A stretch of DNA of 57,990 nucleotides from NCBI GenBank assembly GCA_018650285.1, contig JABIGF010000002.1, forward strand, positions 1-57,990. The letters run 5' to 3'. The translations under genes were made by a program, and so were the position numbers. Below are positions 9,404-20,008 of this stretch, in pieces (the stretch's first letter is position 1; every line of letters begins with the position of its first letter). The notes below the pieces were generated by a model, which saw only the letters and a program-made list of their open reading frames with translations, was not told where the DNA came from and did not search any database. This DNA is from Methanobacteriota archaeon. GTDB lineage: Archaea; Thermoplasmatota; Poseidoniia; Poseidoniales; Thalassarchaeaceae.

Positions 9404-11287
9404 ATGGCAAAAAACCCAGTAATAGGAATAGATCTTGGAACAACGAATAGTTGCGTAGCAACGATTGAAAGTGGAGAAGCGGTAGTAATTACTAACGCTG
9501 AAGGAGCGCGAACAACCCCTAGTGTTGTTGCATTTGCACAAGACGGCGAGCGTATGGTCGGCGTTACAGCAAAACGGCAAGCGGTCACCAACTCTCAGCG
9601 CACCATCCTCTCTGTCAAAAGAGAAATGGGTTCTGATTGGACTCAGAAAATCGATGATGCTGAATATACTCCTCAAGAGATTTCAGCCTTTATCCTTCAG
9701 AAGATGAAGGCAGATGCTGAAGCATACCTTGGTCAAGAAGTCAAGCAAGCGGTCATTACCTGCCCTGCATATTTCACTGATGCTCAGCGAAAGGCAACCA
9801 AAGATGCTGGCCGAATTGCTGGTTTGGAAGTTCTACGAATTATCAACGAACCTACCGCTGCAGCACTAGCATTTGGTGTTGACAAAGATGATGACCAAAC
9901 TATCTTAGTTTACGATTTGGGCGGTGGAACATTCGATGTTTCCGTTCTTGAAATTTATTTGATTGATGGACAACCACAAATTGAAGTCAAGGCTACAGCA
10001 GGAAACAATCGGCTTGGTGGCGACGACTTTGATGAAGAAATCATCAATTGGGCTGTTGCTGAATTCAAAAAGTCAAGTGGTGTTGACCTATCCAAAGACT
10101 TGCAGGCAATGAGTCGTCTGAAAGAAGCAGCAGAGAAAGCTAAGATTGAACTTTCAGGGACATCTCAGGCACAATTAAATCTCCCTTTCATCACTATGGT
10201 GGATGGACAACCTGCTCACTTAGACCTCTCACTTTCCAAGGCGAAATTTGAGGACCTGGTTAGCGAATTAATTGAGAAGTCAATGAAACCTACCCGTCAA
10301 GCAGTCAAGGATGCAGGCGTATCTGCAGGTGAGATTGACAAGATTCTCCTAATTGGTGGCTCAACTAGAGTACCAGCAGTACAAGAAGCGATTGAGAAGG
10401 AACTCGGGAAGAAGCCACACAAGGGAATCAACCCTGATGAGGCTGTGGCTCTTGGTGCTGCTCTACAGGCTGGTATCATCGTCGGCGATGAGGCTGTGAC
10501 TGATGTATTACTTCTTGATGTCACCCCACTTACTCTTGGGATTGAAACTCTTGGAGGAGTTACAACTACAATGATTGAACGCAACACAACAATTCCAACA
10601 AAGCGCTCAGAGACATTCTCTACAGCAAGTGACAACCAACCAGCAGTAGAAATTCATGTATTGCAAGGTGAGCGAGAATTCGCTCGTGATAACATCACTC
10701 TTGGAAGATTCTTCCTTGAAGGAATCCCTGCAGCACCTCGTGGAATGCCACAAATTGAAGTCGCTTTTGACATTGATGCAAACGGAATCGTTAGCGTATC
10801 TGCTAAGGACTTAGGAACTGGCAAAGAGCAATCAATCCGAATTGAATCTGCTACATCATTGAGTGAAGATGAAATTCAACAAAAGATTACAGATGCTGAA
10901 AAATTCGCTGAAGAAGATAGCGCTCGTAAAGCCAAAGTAGATCTACGAAACCAAGCTGATAGTATCATTTACCAAACTCGAAGAACTCTCAAAGAGGCTG
11001 AGGACAAATTGAGCGAAGAGGATACTGTGCCGGTTGAAGAAAAGTTGACTGAGCTAGAAGAACTCATCATGAATGACGGTAAGCCAAAAGATATTGAAGA
11101 AATTGACGATGCTGCAATCCAGACAAAAGTCAAGGAGTTGGAAGAGACAATGCATGCTATCTCAGCAAAGTTGTACGAAGCAGCATCAGCCGAAATGGAA
11201 ACTGAACAGGCTGTTGAAGAAGCTGCGGCTGACGGAAGCGATGTCGTTGATGCTGATTTCGAAGTCGTTGATGAAGAAGAGAACTGA
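9404..11287 (+). CDS. dnaK: Molecular chaperone DnaK (Hsp70)
   Basis: About 627 aa. The nucleotide-binding domain starts with [13 protein letters not shown], then shows [25 protein letters not shown] and [12 protein letters not shown]; the substrate-binding domain has [14 protein letters not shown] and VLQGERE; the tail is acidic ([14 protein letters not shown]). It is an ATP-dependent folding chaperone. I chose the ATG at 9404 because the family N-terminus begins there. The upstream partner is an Hsp20-like protein; grpE and dnaJ, the usual partners, are not adjacent and not in the window. Archaeal dnaK genes are generally regarded as acquired from bacteria. Confidence 0.97.
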   Translation: MAKNPVIGIDLGTTNSCVATIESGEAVVITNAEGARTTPSVVAFAQDGERMVGVTAKRQAVTNSQRTILSVKREMGSDWTQKIDDAEYTPQEISAFILQKMKADAEAYLGQEVKQAVITCPAYFTDAQRKATKDAGRIAGLEVLRIINEPTAAALAFGVDKDDDQTILVYDLGGGTFDVSVLEIYLIDGQPQIEVKATAGNNRLGGDDFDEEIINWAVAEFKKSSGVDLSKDLQAMSRLKEAAEKAKIELSGTSQAQLNLPFITMVDGQPAHLDLSLSKAKFEDLVSELIEKSMKPTRQAVKDAGVSAGEIDKILLIGGSTRVPAVQEAIEKELGKKPHKGINPDEAVALGAALQAGIIVGDEAVTDVLLLDVTPLTLGIETLGGVTTTMIERNTTIPTKRSETFSTASDNQPAVEIHVLQGEREFARDNITLGRFFLEGIPAAPRGMPQIEVAFDIDANGIVSVSAKDLGTGKEQSIRIESATSLSEDEIQQKITDAEKFAEEDSARKAKVDLRNQADSIIYQTRRTLKEAEDKLSEEDTVPVEEKLTELEELIMNDGKPKDIEEIDDAAIQTKVKELEETMHAISAKLYEAASAEMETEQAVEEAAADGSDVVDADFEVVDEEEN

Positions 11288-11425
11288 TTCAATCTTCAAA
11301 TGAGTAATTCCTGGTTCAGTCCTTTCACTGATATTCAATCCTGCCAGTTTTGCAGCAGTGGTTGAATCGGTCTCCATTTCAATTCCTCTGAATATGAGAA
11401 CTTAGTGTATTAAATTACATAATAC

Positions 11426-12928
11426 TCATTCGTCATTGATTAGGCGAACAAGTGTTCGTACATGAACTCCTGTTGCACCATGGGCGACGGTTGCATTGTT
11501 TGAAGTGCCCCAAGCAGTTCCTGCAATATCTAAATGAGCCCATGGGTATTGCTTTGCATCATCCCCTTCACCATTCTTTGGCACAAATTGTTTGAGGAAC
11601 GCTGCAGCGGAATTAGAGCCACCGTAACGCTCTCCAAGGTTCTTGACATCTGCAATCTTTGAACCAGTAACCTGCTTCTCAAATGCTGGCAATAGAGGCA
11701 TTGGCCATGCTAACTCGCCACTATCTGCTGCTGCTTTTCGCAGGTTCTCTAACAAATCATCGTCGTTAGACCACAAGCCGCTGGCCTCGTGTCCTAATGC
11801 AATAACACAAGCACCAGTCAAAGTAGCTAGGTCGATGATGTATTCAGGATTGAACTCACCTGCTTTCCACAATCCATCAGCAAGAACTAGGCGCCCTTCA
11901 GCGTCTGTATTCAACACTTCAACAGTTTTTCCTGAGTAGGTATCTATCACGTCACCTGGCCTGTAAGCAGTAGAACTTGGGCTATTTTCAGCCATGCAAG
12001 AAATGGCCATCATGTGGCCTTTGTGCCCGACCCCATGTAATGCAACCATCAGGCCGAATACTGTTGCCGAACCATGCATATCAAATTTCATTTCATCCAT
12101 TGCTGCACCTGGCTTCAATGAAATTCCACCGGTATCAAAAGTGATTCCTTTTCCAACAATAATTGGACATGGACCATCTTTTGCCTTCGCGTTTAATTCC
12201 CAAATCACCATGCAAGGTTTGTGTTCACTGCCCTTTCCGACATTGATTAGACCACCCATGTTGTTTTTCTGTAATTCATCCCAATCCAATACTGTCACAG
12301 ATAAGTTTCCTTTGCCTTTAGCAAACGCTTGTGCACGTACTGCATATTCCATTGGGTAGAGTTTGTTAGCAGGTTCATTTCCAAGGTCTCTTGCAATGTG
12401 AACTCCTGAAGCCATTGCAGCGCTACGATTACAGCCTGCTGTAAGATTGACGAGATGACGGACTGATGCTTGGAAAGTAATGTTGTAAGGAGTGTCGTCG
12501 TCATTATCGTCCTTGTCATCCTTTGACAAATATTTGTCAAACTTGTAATCTCTTAGCATCATGCCTTCAGCAAATGCTGTCATCATTGTAGCTTTCCAAC
12601 CACTTGTGAATCTAACTGTAATCGCCTTGCCATGTGACTTGTTAAGAGAAGCCATTGTGTTTGCACCCGCATCTCTTGCAGAATTAGATTTCAAATCACT
12701 GGGTTTCCCCATACCGACTAGAACTACTTTGCAATCACCATTCCACAATGAAATCATCTTACCTGATTTGCCATCGAAATCATCGCTGGCAAGAGCCGCT
12801 TTAACCTGTGATTGAGCCGCTCGACTAAGTCCTGTAAGTGAACGATTTGGTGGTTTATCTACCGCCTCAAAAAGTGGCAATATTAGCGTCTGTTCAACTG
12901 TTTCTATTGGAGTTACTCCGTGTTCCAT
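11426..12928 (-). CDS. pepA: Leucyl aminopeptidase (M17)
   Basis: About 500 aa. The C-terminal catalytic domain has the metal and active-site motifs GKGITFDTGGISLKP, KFDMHGSATV and NTDAEGRLVLADGL of M17 aminopeptidases, which remove N-terminal residues from peptides using two metal ions. The N-terminal domain is the usual regulatory macro-like fold. ATG at 12928 is preferred; a GTG at 12934 lies two codons earlier. A charged KDDKDDNDDD insert sits near residue 145. It lies downstream of an M14 carboxypeptidase on the same strand, so two peptidases are neighbours, consistent with protein scavenging. Confidence 0.95.
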   Translation of the reverse strand: MEHGVTPIETVEQTLILPLFEAVDKPPNRSLTGLSRAAQSQVKAALASDDFDGKSGKMISLWNGDCKVVLVGMGKPSDLKSNSARDAGANTMASLNKSHGKAITVRFTSGWKATMMTAFAEGMMLRDYKFDKYLSKDDKDDNDDDTPYNITFQASVRHLVNLTAGCNRSAAMASGVHIARDLGNEPANKLYPMEYAVRAQAFAKGKGNLSVTVLDWDELQKNNMGGLINVGKGSEHKPCMVIWELNAKAKDGPCPIIVGKGITFDTGGISLKPGAAMDEMKFDMHGSATVFGLMVALHGVGHKGHMMAISCMAENSPSSTAYRPGDVIDTYSGKTVEVLNTDAEGRLVLADGLWKAGEFNPEYIIDLATLTGACVIALGHEASGLWSNDDDLLENLRKAAADSGELAWPMPLLPAFEKQVTGSKIADVKNLGERYGGSNSAAAFLKQFVPKNGEGDDAKQYPWAHLDIAGTAWGTSNNATVAHGATGVHVRTLVRLINDE

Positions 12929-13003
12929 ACGCACCCCGATTGGGCGACACTATTCAAAGGTAAGTATCTGAAAAATTGCTTTAAGTGTCAATTTTTCAGC
13001 CGG

Positions 13004-14356
13004 CTACTCAGAATTTTCAACGAAAATGTCACCTTTACGGCGTTCTGTAGCAATAGCAGCACCACATGCTGCCAACAAGGAAATTACAAGACTTGGCGCT
13101 GGAAGGAATCCTTTCCCGCCCCTTTCTACTTCTTGAATAACCTCATCTAGAATCGGCTCAGCAACCCAAGTTGCTGAATCAATTACTCGCTTTTGATAGT
13201 ACAATTCGAAGTGACCATCTTCTGTCATACTCAGATTCCTCGTATTGAGGTATACATGCGAACTGTTGGTTGCATTGACGCTAAACAACTCTGAAGTCCA
13301 CATCACTTCACCGCCATCGATGTATTGAACGGTGGCGTTCGTTGTACTCGCCCGCCCCAAATTGTCAACCTTGAGTTCAATAGAATCCTCACTGTACTCA
13401 AACGATGTGACCAAAAGGCGGGCTCTCCAATACCAAATATTGGAAATCAGATATCGCATCACATCTAACTCTTCACCGAGGCGACTTGACAATGGTTCTG
13501 TTGTCCCAGGTAACCATTGCTCATCATCTGTTTCGAATGTGAATGTAGGGAACCCCATCACCCCGTATCCATAATCGCGACTGGTTCCACAATTTGGGTA
13601 TAATCCTTGATTTGCATTTTGAATTGGGATATCGGATATATTTTCATGAACATCATCTCTGATGGAATGAAACAACTCCCAATCTGAGGGTTGTTCCGGC
13701 CATTTGCCCCAGGGATAGAGCATTATCCAAACTCCAGTATGCATTGTAACATACAGATCTGCGTCAGGAACTACCGTATTCATGTAAACGGAATTAGCAA
13801 GAGTTTCAGATTCACTGAATGCTGCACTACCTGGCTGGGTAACCGGACAGGTATTCCAGTAATGGTCGTAGTTTCGATTCAAATCAACTTGGTTAATATT
13901 CCAACGTGTGTCGATATCATTGCCATCCGCATTCAGCAAAATGAGAATGTGTAGTTCAGTAGTTGACAGAACATCAATGACTTCCTGATCTCCAGCCGCC
14001 CAACCCTCGATGTAATATTCAGCTGTCAAGAAAGCCAATTCAGTCCCCAAGTGCTCATTTCCATGGTGCCCACCATCAATGTAAACAATTTCTTTCTGTG
14101 CCCCATCTGGTTTGGCATTTTGCGCCCAATCAGAGATTTGAACAACCCAGAGATTGCGCCCCAGTTCGGTTTGTCCTGCAACAGTCAACATAACAATTTC
14201 AGGATAATCAGCAGCCCATGATTGTACATCGGCAGTAAGCGTCAGATAGGAATGGTACCAATGTTCCTGGACAATGTCAGGTTGTTGTGCCGATGCCGTA
14301 GGTGCGCTTGAAAGTAGCAGCACGGCTAGAACTAAGACAGGCGTAATGCGCGACAC
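13004..14356 (-). CDS. Secreted, membrane-anchored M14 zinc carboxypeptidase
   Basis: 450 aa. It opens with a signal peptide (VLVLAVLLLSSAPTASA). Zinc-binding HxxE is in GGHHGNEHLG, the third zinc ligand His in LYVTMHTGV, and the catalytic Glu in FTFETDDE, as in the carboxypeptidase A family. The C-terminus has a hydrophobic segment (FLPAPSLVISLLAACGAAIA) followed by ERRKGD, which looks like a C-terminal anchor or archaeosortase-type sorting tail. It should degrade peptides outside the cell. The start is a GTG at 14356; no better ATG precedes the signal peptide. It is upstream of leucyl aminopeptidase on the same strand. Confidence 0.88.
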   Translation of the reverse strand: MSRITPVLVLAVLLLSSAPTASAQQPDIVQEHWYHSYLTLTADVQSWAADYPEIVMLTVAGQTELGRNLWVVQISDWAQNAKPDGAQKEIVYIDGGHHGNEHLGTELAFLTAEYYIEGWAAGDQEVIDVLSTTELHILILLNADGNDIDTRWNINQVDLNRNYDHYWNTCPVTQPGSAAFSESETLANSVYMNTVVPDADLYVTMHTGVWIMLYPWGKWPEQPSDWELFHSIRDDVHENISDIPIQNANQGLYPNCGTSRDYGYGVMGFPTFTFETDDEQWLPGTTEPLSSRLGEELDVMRYLISNIWYWRARLLVTSFEYSEDSIELKVDNLGRASTTNATVQYIDGGEVMWTSELFSVNATNSSHVYLNTRNLSMTEDGHFELYYQKRVIDSATWVAEPILDEVIQEVERGGKGFLPAPSLVISLLAACGAAIATERRKGDIFVENSE

Positions 14357-14402
14357 AAATGGCCGCTAATGGTGAGATGTTTTGAGCCTTAGCATTCTAA
14401 TA

Positions 14403-15326
14403 TCACAGTGTAGAAATGTGGGCAGCGACAATTTTAGTCGCTAACATTGCTGCTGTAAATTGTGTCAAATTGCTATCACTACCAGGAACTATCTCAACTA
14501 CATCAGCACCTAAAACTTGAGATTGTGTACCTGAAAACAATGTCTCAATTACTTCAACAGCCTGCCAATATGCTAGGCCACCAGGGACGGGTGTGCCGGT
14601 ATCAGGGACAAGTGAACCATCTAAACCATCGATATCAAGAGTGAGCCAAACTGGGCCTTGGATGTTTGATAACTCTTGAAGCAAATTGTGCCACACCTCC
14701 TCACCCCCGCACGGGGTGATAAAATCACGTGCGAACCAAGTGGTAACTCTCTCGTCTGAAGAAATAAATTCGCCCTCCTCGCGAGAGAAGGCTCGGACAC
14801 CAATTTGTAGTAAATTCCCCACACCTTCGTCTAGAGCACGTCTTGCCGCACACGCATGACTGAATTTTTCGCCATCTAATTCATCTCGTAAATCTGCGTG
14901 TGCATCAATCTGTACAACGGTTAGACAACCCAAATCTCCACCTAGTGTTGGATGTTTTGCTAATGCCCTCATTTGCGCTGGTAGTGAACCATGCTCACCC
15001 CCAAGAATGAGAGGGAACGCATTGGTTGAAAACCACTCATCAAGATAAGATTCTATGCCTTCCAACTGTGCTTCAAGAGTTCCCCCTTCACCATCCCATG
15101 GTTGGGCTGTGTGAATGCTGCGACCAGCCGGTAAATCCTGTTCTAAAAGTGTGTCAAAAATTTCAACTTGTGCTGATGCTTCTATGCAAGCAGCGGGTCC
15201 ATTTTCAGTCCCTTGACCATATGACACTGTCAACTCATATGGTAGTGAAAGAATAACAATATCACAACCCTCAGAACCTTGCTCGGGCAAGCCGAGAAAA
15301 TTTCCTTCACTGGACTCTTCGGCCAC
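14403..15326 (-). CDS. speB: Agmatinase/arginase (ureohydrolase) family protein
   Basis: About 307 aa from a GTG at 15326. Mn-binding motifs of ureohydrolases are present: GGEHGS, QIDAHADLRDE and DIDGLDGS, followed by GTPVPGGL. Agmatinase cleaves agmatine to putrescine and urea; other family members use arginine, guanidinobutyrate or formiminoglutamate, so the substrate is a best guess. The frame stays open to a TTG at 15410, but those 28 extra residues are basic, Ser-rich and unlike the family, and the DNA there holds a GGCCCAAAGGGCC palindrome and A/T tracts typical of a promoter. I therefore prefer the shorter start. Confidence 0.75.
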   Translation of the reverse strand: MAEESSEGNFLGLPEQGSEGCDIVILSLPYELTVSYGQGTENGPAACIEASAQVEIFDTLLEQDLPAGRSIHTAQPWDGEGGTLEAQLEGIESYLDEWFSTNAFPLILGGEHGSLPAQMRALAKHPTLGGDLGCLTVVQIDAHADLRDELDGEKFSHACAARRALDEGVGNLLQIGVRAFSREEGEFISSDERVTTWFARDFITPCGGEEVWHNLLQELSNIQGPVWLTLDIDGLDGSLVPDTGTPVPGGLAYWQAVEVIETLFSGTQSQVLGADVVEIVPGSDSNLTQFTAAMLATKIVAAHISTL

Positions 15327-15504
15327 AATACTCAAACTGCTGCTTGAGCGGTTTAGTTTTATGCGTTCTCGCCGCGTCAAAGTAAAAATAAAAATGGCCC
15401 TTTGGGCCAATCAAACCGATTTGTTGATATAATGCGGGATACAAGTAAAAGGTGTACCCGAGGAACATTGTGTTTATGTTACTCGAACTGGGAGATGATT
15501 ACAA

Positions 15505-15906
15505 ATGGGAATGACAATGGCAGGGCTGACCGCTGCAATTCAACGACATATTGACAAAGAAATGGAAAAGACTGTTGCCGAAAGCATGGCAGAGCATGCG
15601 CTTGGATTCTTTGGATATTATGATCGCATCATTGATAATGCTCTTGAACCAACTGACAGAAATTTATTCTACATTTTTCAAGACTACAACCTTCTAACAA
15701 CTGAATCGGAAGAAACCACGCTTTGGGATGGCCGTGAATGGCGTATCCATTACTGGAGATTCAAAGCAGAATTGGCTCAAAAGGCTGCAGGATATCTTGA
15801 AGACCAAGACGATGAAGAAGAAACAAAAAAATTCAACATTTACGAAGATATGCCAATGGACATCTGGAATAGAACAGATGATGGTTACCAAGAGCCATTA
15901 TTCTGA
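15505..15906 (+). CDS. Conserved-looking hypothetical protein
   Basis: 133 aa, acidic, no signal peptide or membrane segment. The N-terminus is helical (AAIQRHIDKEMEKTVAESMA), the middle has aromatic-rich GFFGYYDRIIDNALEP and FYIFQDYNLL, and the end is very acidic (EDQDDEEETKKF). I do not recognise the family; the pattern suits a small archaeal cytosolic protein. ATG at 15505 is preceded by GGGAGATG, a possible ribosome site, and a TATA-like GATATAATG lies about 75 bp upstream. It is divergent from the agmatinase gene. Confidence 0.6.
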   Translation: MGMTMAGLTAAIQRHIDKEMEKTVAESMAEHALGFFGYYDRIIDNALEPTDRNLFYIFQDYNLLTTESEETTLWDGREWRIHYWRFKAELAQKAAGYLEDQDDEEETKKFNIYEDMPMDIWNRTDDGYQEPLF

Positions 15907-15975
15907 GGAATAACAATCCCGCACGTAAAACAAGTAGGGTTAGGATTCATTAGGGAACAGACCGAAGGTCTACAC

Positions 15976-18900
15976 ATGTCAGAAGACGCACCTCGCTGGC
16001 CGGCAGTCGCATTAATACTGATTTTTCTCATTTCATATGGTACATCGGTAATTGCTGATGGTGTTGGCTCACCTGATGTATCCATCCATATTGATTGGCT
16101 TGATCAAGATGATAATGGTGAGGCTGAACACGCTTATGTCATTGAATTCAGTGAAGCCCCAATTCCTTCAGATTGGAAGGTGGAAGTTTCACATTATGAT
16201 TCAAATGATACACTCCTAGGCAACTGGACATTTCGTTGGGGTGATGCAAATTATTCTCTTGAACCTATCAACTCTACTCACTATCGTGTTGTGGCCCCAA
16301 CAAATATTTCATTTGATGATTCGATTGAATTAGAAGTATGGATGGAATCGGGTAGTTTACCCTCTGCAACAAGAACTGTTGAAGTGACCCTTTGGAATCA
16401 ACCCTTAGCAGACCACGAAATTACTTTGACTACTGATTGGAGTATGCGACATCAGTTAGAAAATGAAACCAGTGAAGAATATCTCTTAGAATTTACAGGG
16501 CAAGGTTACCAACAACGAAATGAAGGAATATTAATTCATGATGAATTGGGTTCTGGAACCTTGAGCATAAACGAAGTCTCTCCTACTGGAAGCAATATCA
16601 TCATCGCTCTAAACCTCAACCGTATTTGGTTAAATGAAACTATGGAGGGGGAAGAACTTACTAGCCAAATATTTGAAATGGCTGGCACAGGAAACATGAC
16701 AATTACAGATGATAGCGAAGGAAATATGACAATATTGGCATCTATTGCTGATGCCTATGTCTTACGCTCAATGATTGCAGGTAGCATTGAAGAACAATTG
16801 AGATTAGAGGCAAATGGCAATTTGAATATCACTAATGTGGATAGTGAAGAAGAGATGTATATTGATGCTGATATTTCATTACTACTCGTGGAGATACACG
16901 ATATTGACGGTGTCAGGGTTCTCGACCATTCTCAATTTGAAGCAACAGGTGATTTAGAAATACAATCTTCTGGTTCATACATCAACGTTGACTTAGAACA
17001 ACTAATCAATCTTGTAAGATATGAAAATGGAGAAATGGTTCTTCAACATTCCAAAACTTATGGAGATGGTACATTTTTCTTCTCAGACACAAATGATGAG
17101 AATGGCTCTATCGTTATTGATGGAGACGTCATCCGCCTTCACCAAGAAAGTCAAAATGGTACAAAAACTGCTGACACTATCCATATTGACGCAGATATTA
17201 CTGGCGCCACCACTGGCGAATTTGGCGTATGGCGCCGGATTGTAGACAGTGGCCAAACAGCCAATTCAACAGGCACGTTGTGGGATGTAAATCGTATTCA
17301 CCAAGAAGATTGGCTTAATCTTACAGGCGGTGGCATTCTAGAAGGAATGGGCCCTTCTCAAACCTATAATGAAACTTGGGACCATGAAGTGATTTACGAT
17401 AATTACACTAATCGAACAGTATACTACACATGGTACGAACAAAGTAACGACCCGAGTCAAGGTGAAGAGTGGCCTGAAAGATCACCCATACCAGTGGAAG
17501 CAGAAAATCTGTCAATTGAAGAATCTTCTCTTGGAGATGTGAATATCAGCAGAGAGAGTGGACTAGCTCCGGCTGAACTGCTCATTGGAGATAACCTCGG
17601 GCTCTACTCAGGTGATTTAATGGCGCTTGAATTAACTGCAGATGGTTACCAAACATACACACGTGATGGGCACACAATGGATGTCACTTCATGGAGTGGC
17701 ACCTACATGAGTGAGCAAAGTACTGCATCAGGATTAATTATCAATGAAGGTATTCTAGCTGGACTAATCGCAGAAGTTTCTCGTCAAGTTTACATTGATG
17801 TAAATTCTACAGAAGATGTCTGGTTCTGGGAGAATCAGTCACTTGAAAGGGTCCTTTCTCCAAATATTGTCACATCAAATGAAAACACACCGCCATCTAT
17901 TGTTGATGTCCGCCTTCATGAAGGCAGAGTTGTCAATGAAGGTGGCAATCTAGTTCACATTGAAGTTGAAGTTGATGACCCAGACTGGAACCTACGTGAA
18001 GTTTCAGTTGACCTCACAACTCTTGGCCTTGGTATACTAATGCTAAACGATTTAGGGCAAGATGGCGATATCATCGTTCACGATGATAATTTCACTGCTT
18101 CTTTCATCTACCTAGGAACTGATAGTGGAAACATATCAATCGACATTATCGCAGAAGATGCTTGGGTTACAGAAACTGAAAGCCACCTCATTGAAGTAGC
18201 ACATAGAGCACCTAGGTTGGTTGATTTCACGCTCAGTACTGAAAATATTGTGAGGGGGGAAAGCGTAAATGTTTCAGCAAAACCATTTGATTCCTTGACA
18301 GTCCAAAGTGTAGCAATTGACCTACGTGGCGAAGGTGGAGAATTATTCAATCTCACATTAGATGGAGGAGTATACTGGACTGGAACAGTAATTATCCCTC
18401 AAACAGTTAGCCCTGGTGACCTCTACTTACCTGTCAGAGTGGAAGACACTGGAGGAGGATGGGCAACCATTACTCAACTCAATATTCCAAGTGCAAACGC
18501 TGGAGTAGGCGGCGATGCTTGGGATGCGTCAACGAGTAGTATCCCTGCACTTCACATTACCAACAACGGACCTGAAATCTCTGATTTCAAAATATACAAA
18601 GATGGAGAATCTGTTGAAGAAATTATTGTACCAGACAATGGCGAAGGAGCCTCTACATACCTCCTAACGGTCAATGCTACCGACCACGACATCATCACAG
18701 TAGTACAAGGAAGGTTGGGAATGTTAGCACCTGTTGGACAAGATAACTCGTGGTTGACAATGCGTGATGATGGGCAAAGCGGAGATGCTGTTGCGGGTGA
18801 TGGTGTGTATTCCATTGAGATTGCAGTACGTGAAGGCCTTCCTACAAATACCGTAGAACTTGAATTCAGGGGGATTGATGTATATCTCAAGAGCACGGCG

Positions 18901-19119
18901 CCAGACTTTGAAGTGGAAGTTACTCTTTCAGAGGGTGATATTGACCCATTGACAAATCCAACAGATGCTTTATCGGATTGGGGCTCTACAGTAATGATTG
19001 TCCTAGTTCTATTAGGCATCGTAATGTTAGGAGCTGGCGTTGCAATTGTGATGTTGATACGCAAAGGTGGTAGCCTTGATGAACAACTTGGACTTGATAA
19101 TGACATGCGTTTGCAGTAA
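15976..19119 (+). CDS. Large surface protein, N- and C-terminally membrane anchored
   Basis: 1047 aa. A hydrophobic segment near residues 9-30 (PAVALILIFLISYGTSVIA) is the signal or anchor. The long extracytoplasmic part is acidic, rich in beta-strand repeats and has many N-x-S/T sequons (for example SNDT and NWTF). A C-terminal membrane helix (about residues 1008-1032) is followed by a short cytoplasmic tail. Two similar segments near residues 695 and 930 (LGQDGDIIVHDDNFTA and DGQSGDAVAGDGVYS) mark immunoglobulin-like or choice-of-anchor-type domains. It may belong to the cell envelope. No catalytic motif is seen and the function is unknown. Confidence 0.8.
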   Translation: MSEDAPRWPAVALILIFLISYGTSVIADGVGSPDVSIHIDWLDQDDNGEAEHAYVIEFSEAPIPSDWKVEVSHYDSNDTLLGNWTFRWGDANYSLEPINSTHYRVVAPTNISFDDSIELEVWMESGSLPSATRTVEVTLWNQPLADHEITLTTDWSMRHQLENETSEEYLLEFTGQGYQQRNEGILIHDELGSGTLSINEVSPTGSNIIIALNLNRIWLNETMEGEELTSQIFEMAGTGNMTITDDSEGNMTILASIADAYVLRSMIAGSIEEQLRLEANGNLNITNVDSEEEMYIDADISLLLVEIHDIDGVRVLDHSQFEATGDLEIQSSGSYINVDLEQLINLVRYENGEMVLQHSKTYGDGTFFFSDTNDENGSIVIDGDVIRLHQESQNGTKTADTIHIDADITGATTGEFGVWRRIVDSGQTANSTGTLWDVNRIHQEDWLNLTGGGILEGMGPSQTYNETWDHEVIYDNYTNRTVYYTWYEQSNDPSQGEEWPERSPIPVEAENLSIEESSLGDVNISRESGLAPAELLIGDNLGLYSGDLMALELTADGYQTYTRDGHTMDVTSWSGTYMSEQSTASGLIINEGILAGLIAEVSRQVYIDVNSTEDVWFWENQSLERVLSPNIVTSNENTPPSIVDVRLHEGRVVNEGGNLVHIEVEVDDPDWNLREVSVDLTTLGLGILMLNDLGQDGDIIVHDDNFTASFIYLGTDSGNISIDIIAEDAWVTETESHLIEVAHRAPRLVDFTLSTENIVRGESVNVSAKPFDSLTVQSVAIDLRGEGGELFNLTLDGGVYWTGTVIIPQTVSPGDLYLPVRVEDTGGGWATITQLNIPSANAGVGGDAWDASTSSIPALHITNNGPEISDFKIYKDGESVEEIIVPDNGEGASTYLLTVNATDHDIITVVQGRLGMLAPVGQDNSWLTMRDDGQSGDAVAGDGVYSIEIAVREGLPTNTVELEFRGIDVYLKSTAPDFEVEVTLSEGDIDPLTNPTDALSDWGSTVMIVLVLLGIVMLGAGVAIVMLIRKGGSLDEQLGLDNDMRLQ

Positions 19120-19174
19120 ATTAATTCAACAAATACCTGCACCATTCATGTAGTGTTAAAACGGTGATATATTC

Positions 19175-19540
19175 ATGCGACTTCTCTTTGTTTGTGTTGG
19201 AAATACCTGCCGTAGTCAAATGGCTGAAGGATGGGCAAAACACCTTGGTTTTGAGGCGGAATCTGCAGGAACACATCCTGGCAGCAAAATAGCAACAAAT
19301 GCTGTTGCAGTAATGGCAGAAAAAGGAATTGATATTTCCAATCAAAATCCAACAAACATTGATGATGTTGATACAGAATCTTTTGACCTAATATTTTCAA
19401 TGGGTTGTGGTGTTTCATGCCCAGATATTCAATTTAGTGATGATTGGAATTTGGATGACCCTTACGGAGGAGAACTCAAACAATACCAATTAACTCGCGA
19501 TGAAATTGAACGCCAAATCAGAGAACTACCAAAGGAATGA
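19175..19540 (+). CDS. arsC: Arsenate reductase-like low-molecular-weight phosphatase family protein
   Basis: 121 aa. The phosphatase loop CVGNTCRS (C-x5-R) sits at residues 7-14 and the acid loop DWNLDDPYG near residue 90. A further Cys pair in MGCGVSCPD matches the additional cysteines of thioredoxin-coupled arsenate reductases, which favours arsenate reductase over a protein tyrosine phosphatase. It would reduce arsenate to arsenite using thiols. GGTGA at 19163-19167 supports the start. It follows the surface protein gene and converges with mobB, leaving 6 bp between them. Confidence 0.75.
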   Translation: MRLLFVCVGNTCRSQMAEGWAKHLGFEAESAGTHPGSKIATNAVAVMAEKGIDISNQNPTNIDDVDTESFDLIFSMGCGVSCPDIQFSDDWNLDDPYGGELKQYQLTRDEIERQIRELPKE

Positions 19541-19546
19541 AAAACA

Positions 19547-20008
19547 TCAACTAATCATTTTGATAATCAATTCAATGACACTACTAGGTTGTCCATCATA
19601 ATGCATCACAGTATTTGGCATCACATCACCCTCTCCAAGAAAAATTTTAGGAACTGATTCTTGCTTCCATCCTTCAATTAATATCACATCAATAGAATGG
19701 ACTGATGTAATCAATTTCACAGTGTCATCAAGACTCAACTTCCGGCCTAAAAAGAGGGCTGTCTCAACGTCAGATGTGAGAACAACTGGGTCTGCACCTG
19801 CTTTTCGATGCCGCCAAGTATCTTTTCCTTCTGCATCAGCAGTCACATTGTGATGGGTTTGTTTGATTGTTGCAACCCTCAAACCTTCTGCCTCTAACAG
19901 AGGAATTATCGTCTCAAGAAGAGTTGTCTTTCCTGAATTTGAACGGCCATAAAGGCCCAACAGAAGTGGGGAAGAGAGTGTGCCTTCTCTCTGAATTAAA
20001 TCAGCCAT
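19547..20008 (-). CDS. mobB: Molybdopterin-guanine dinucleotide biosynthesis protein MobB
   Basis: About 153 aa. The Walker A motif GRSNSGKTT lies near residues 22-30, then TIKQTHHN, DTWRHRKAGAD and VILIEGWKQE, all typical of MobB, a GTP-binding protein that helps attach the guanine nucleotide to molybdopterin. Nitrate reductase NarG in this window needs that cofactor. The ATG at 20008 overlaps the stop of the AbrB-PhoU gene, so the two form an operon. The operon is preceded by the CCGAAYATRTTCGG site at 21077-21090, which ties cofactor supply to the nitrate regulon. Confidence 0.9.
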   Translation of the reverse strand: MADLIQREGTLSSPLLLGLYGRSNSGKTTLLETIIPLLEAEGLRVATIKQTHHNVTADAEGKDTWRHRKAGADPVVLTSDVETALFLGRKLSLDDTVKLITSVHSIDVILIEGWKQESVPKIFLGEGDVMPNTVMHYDGQPSSVIELIIKMIS

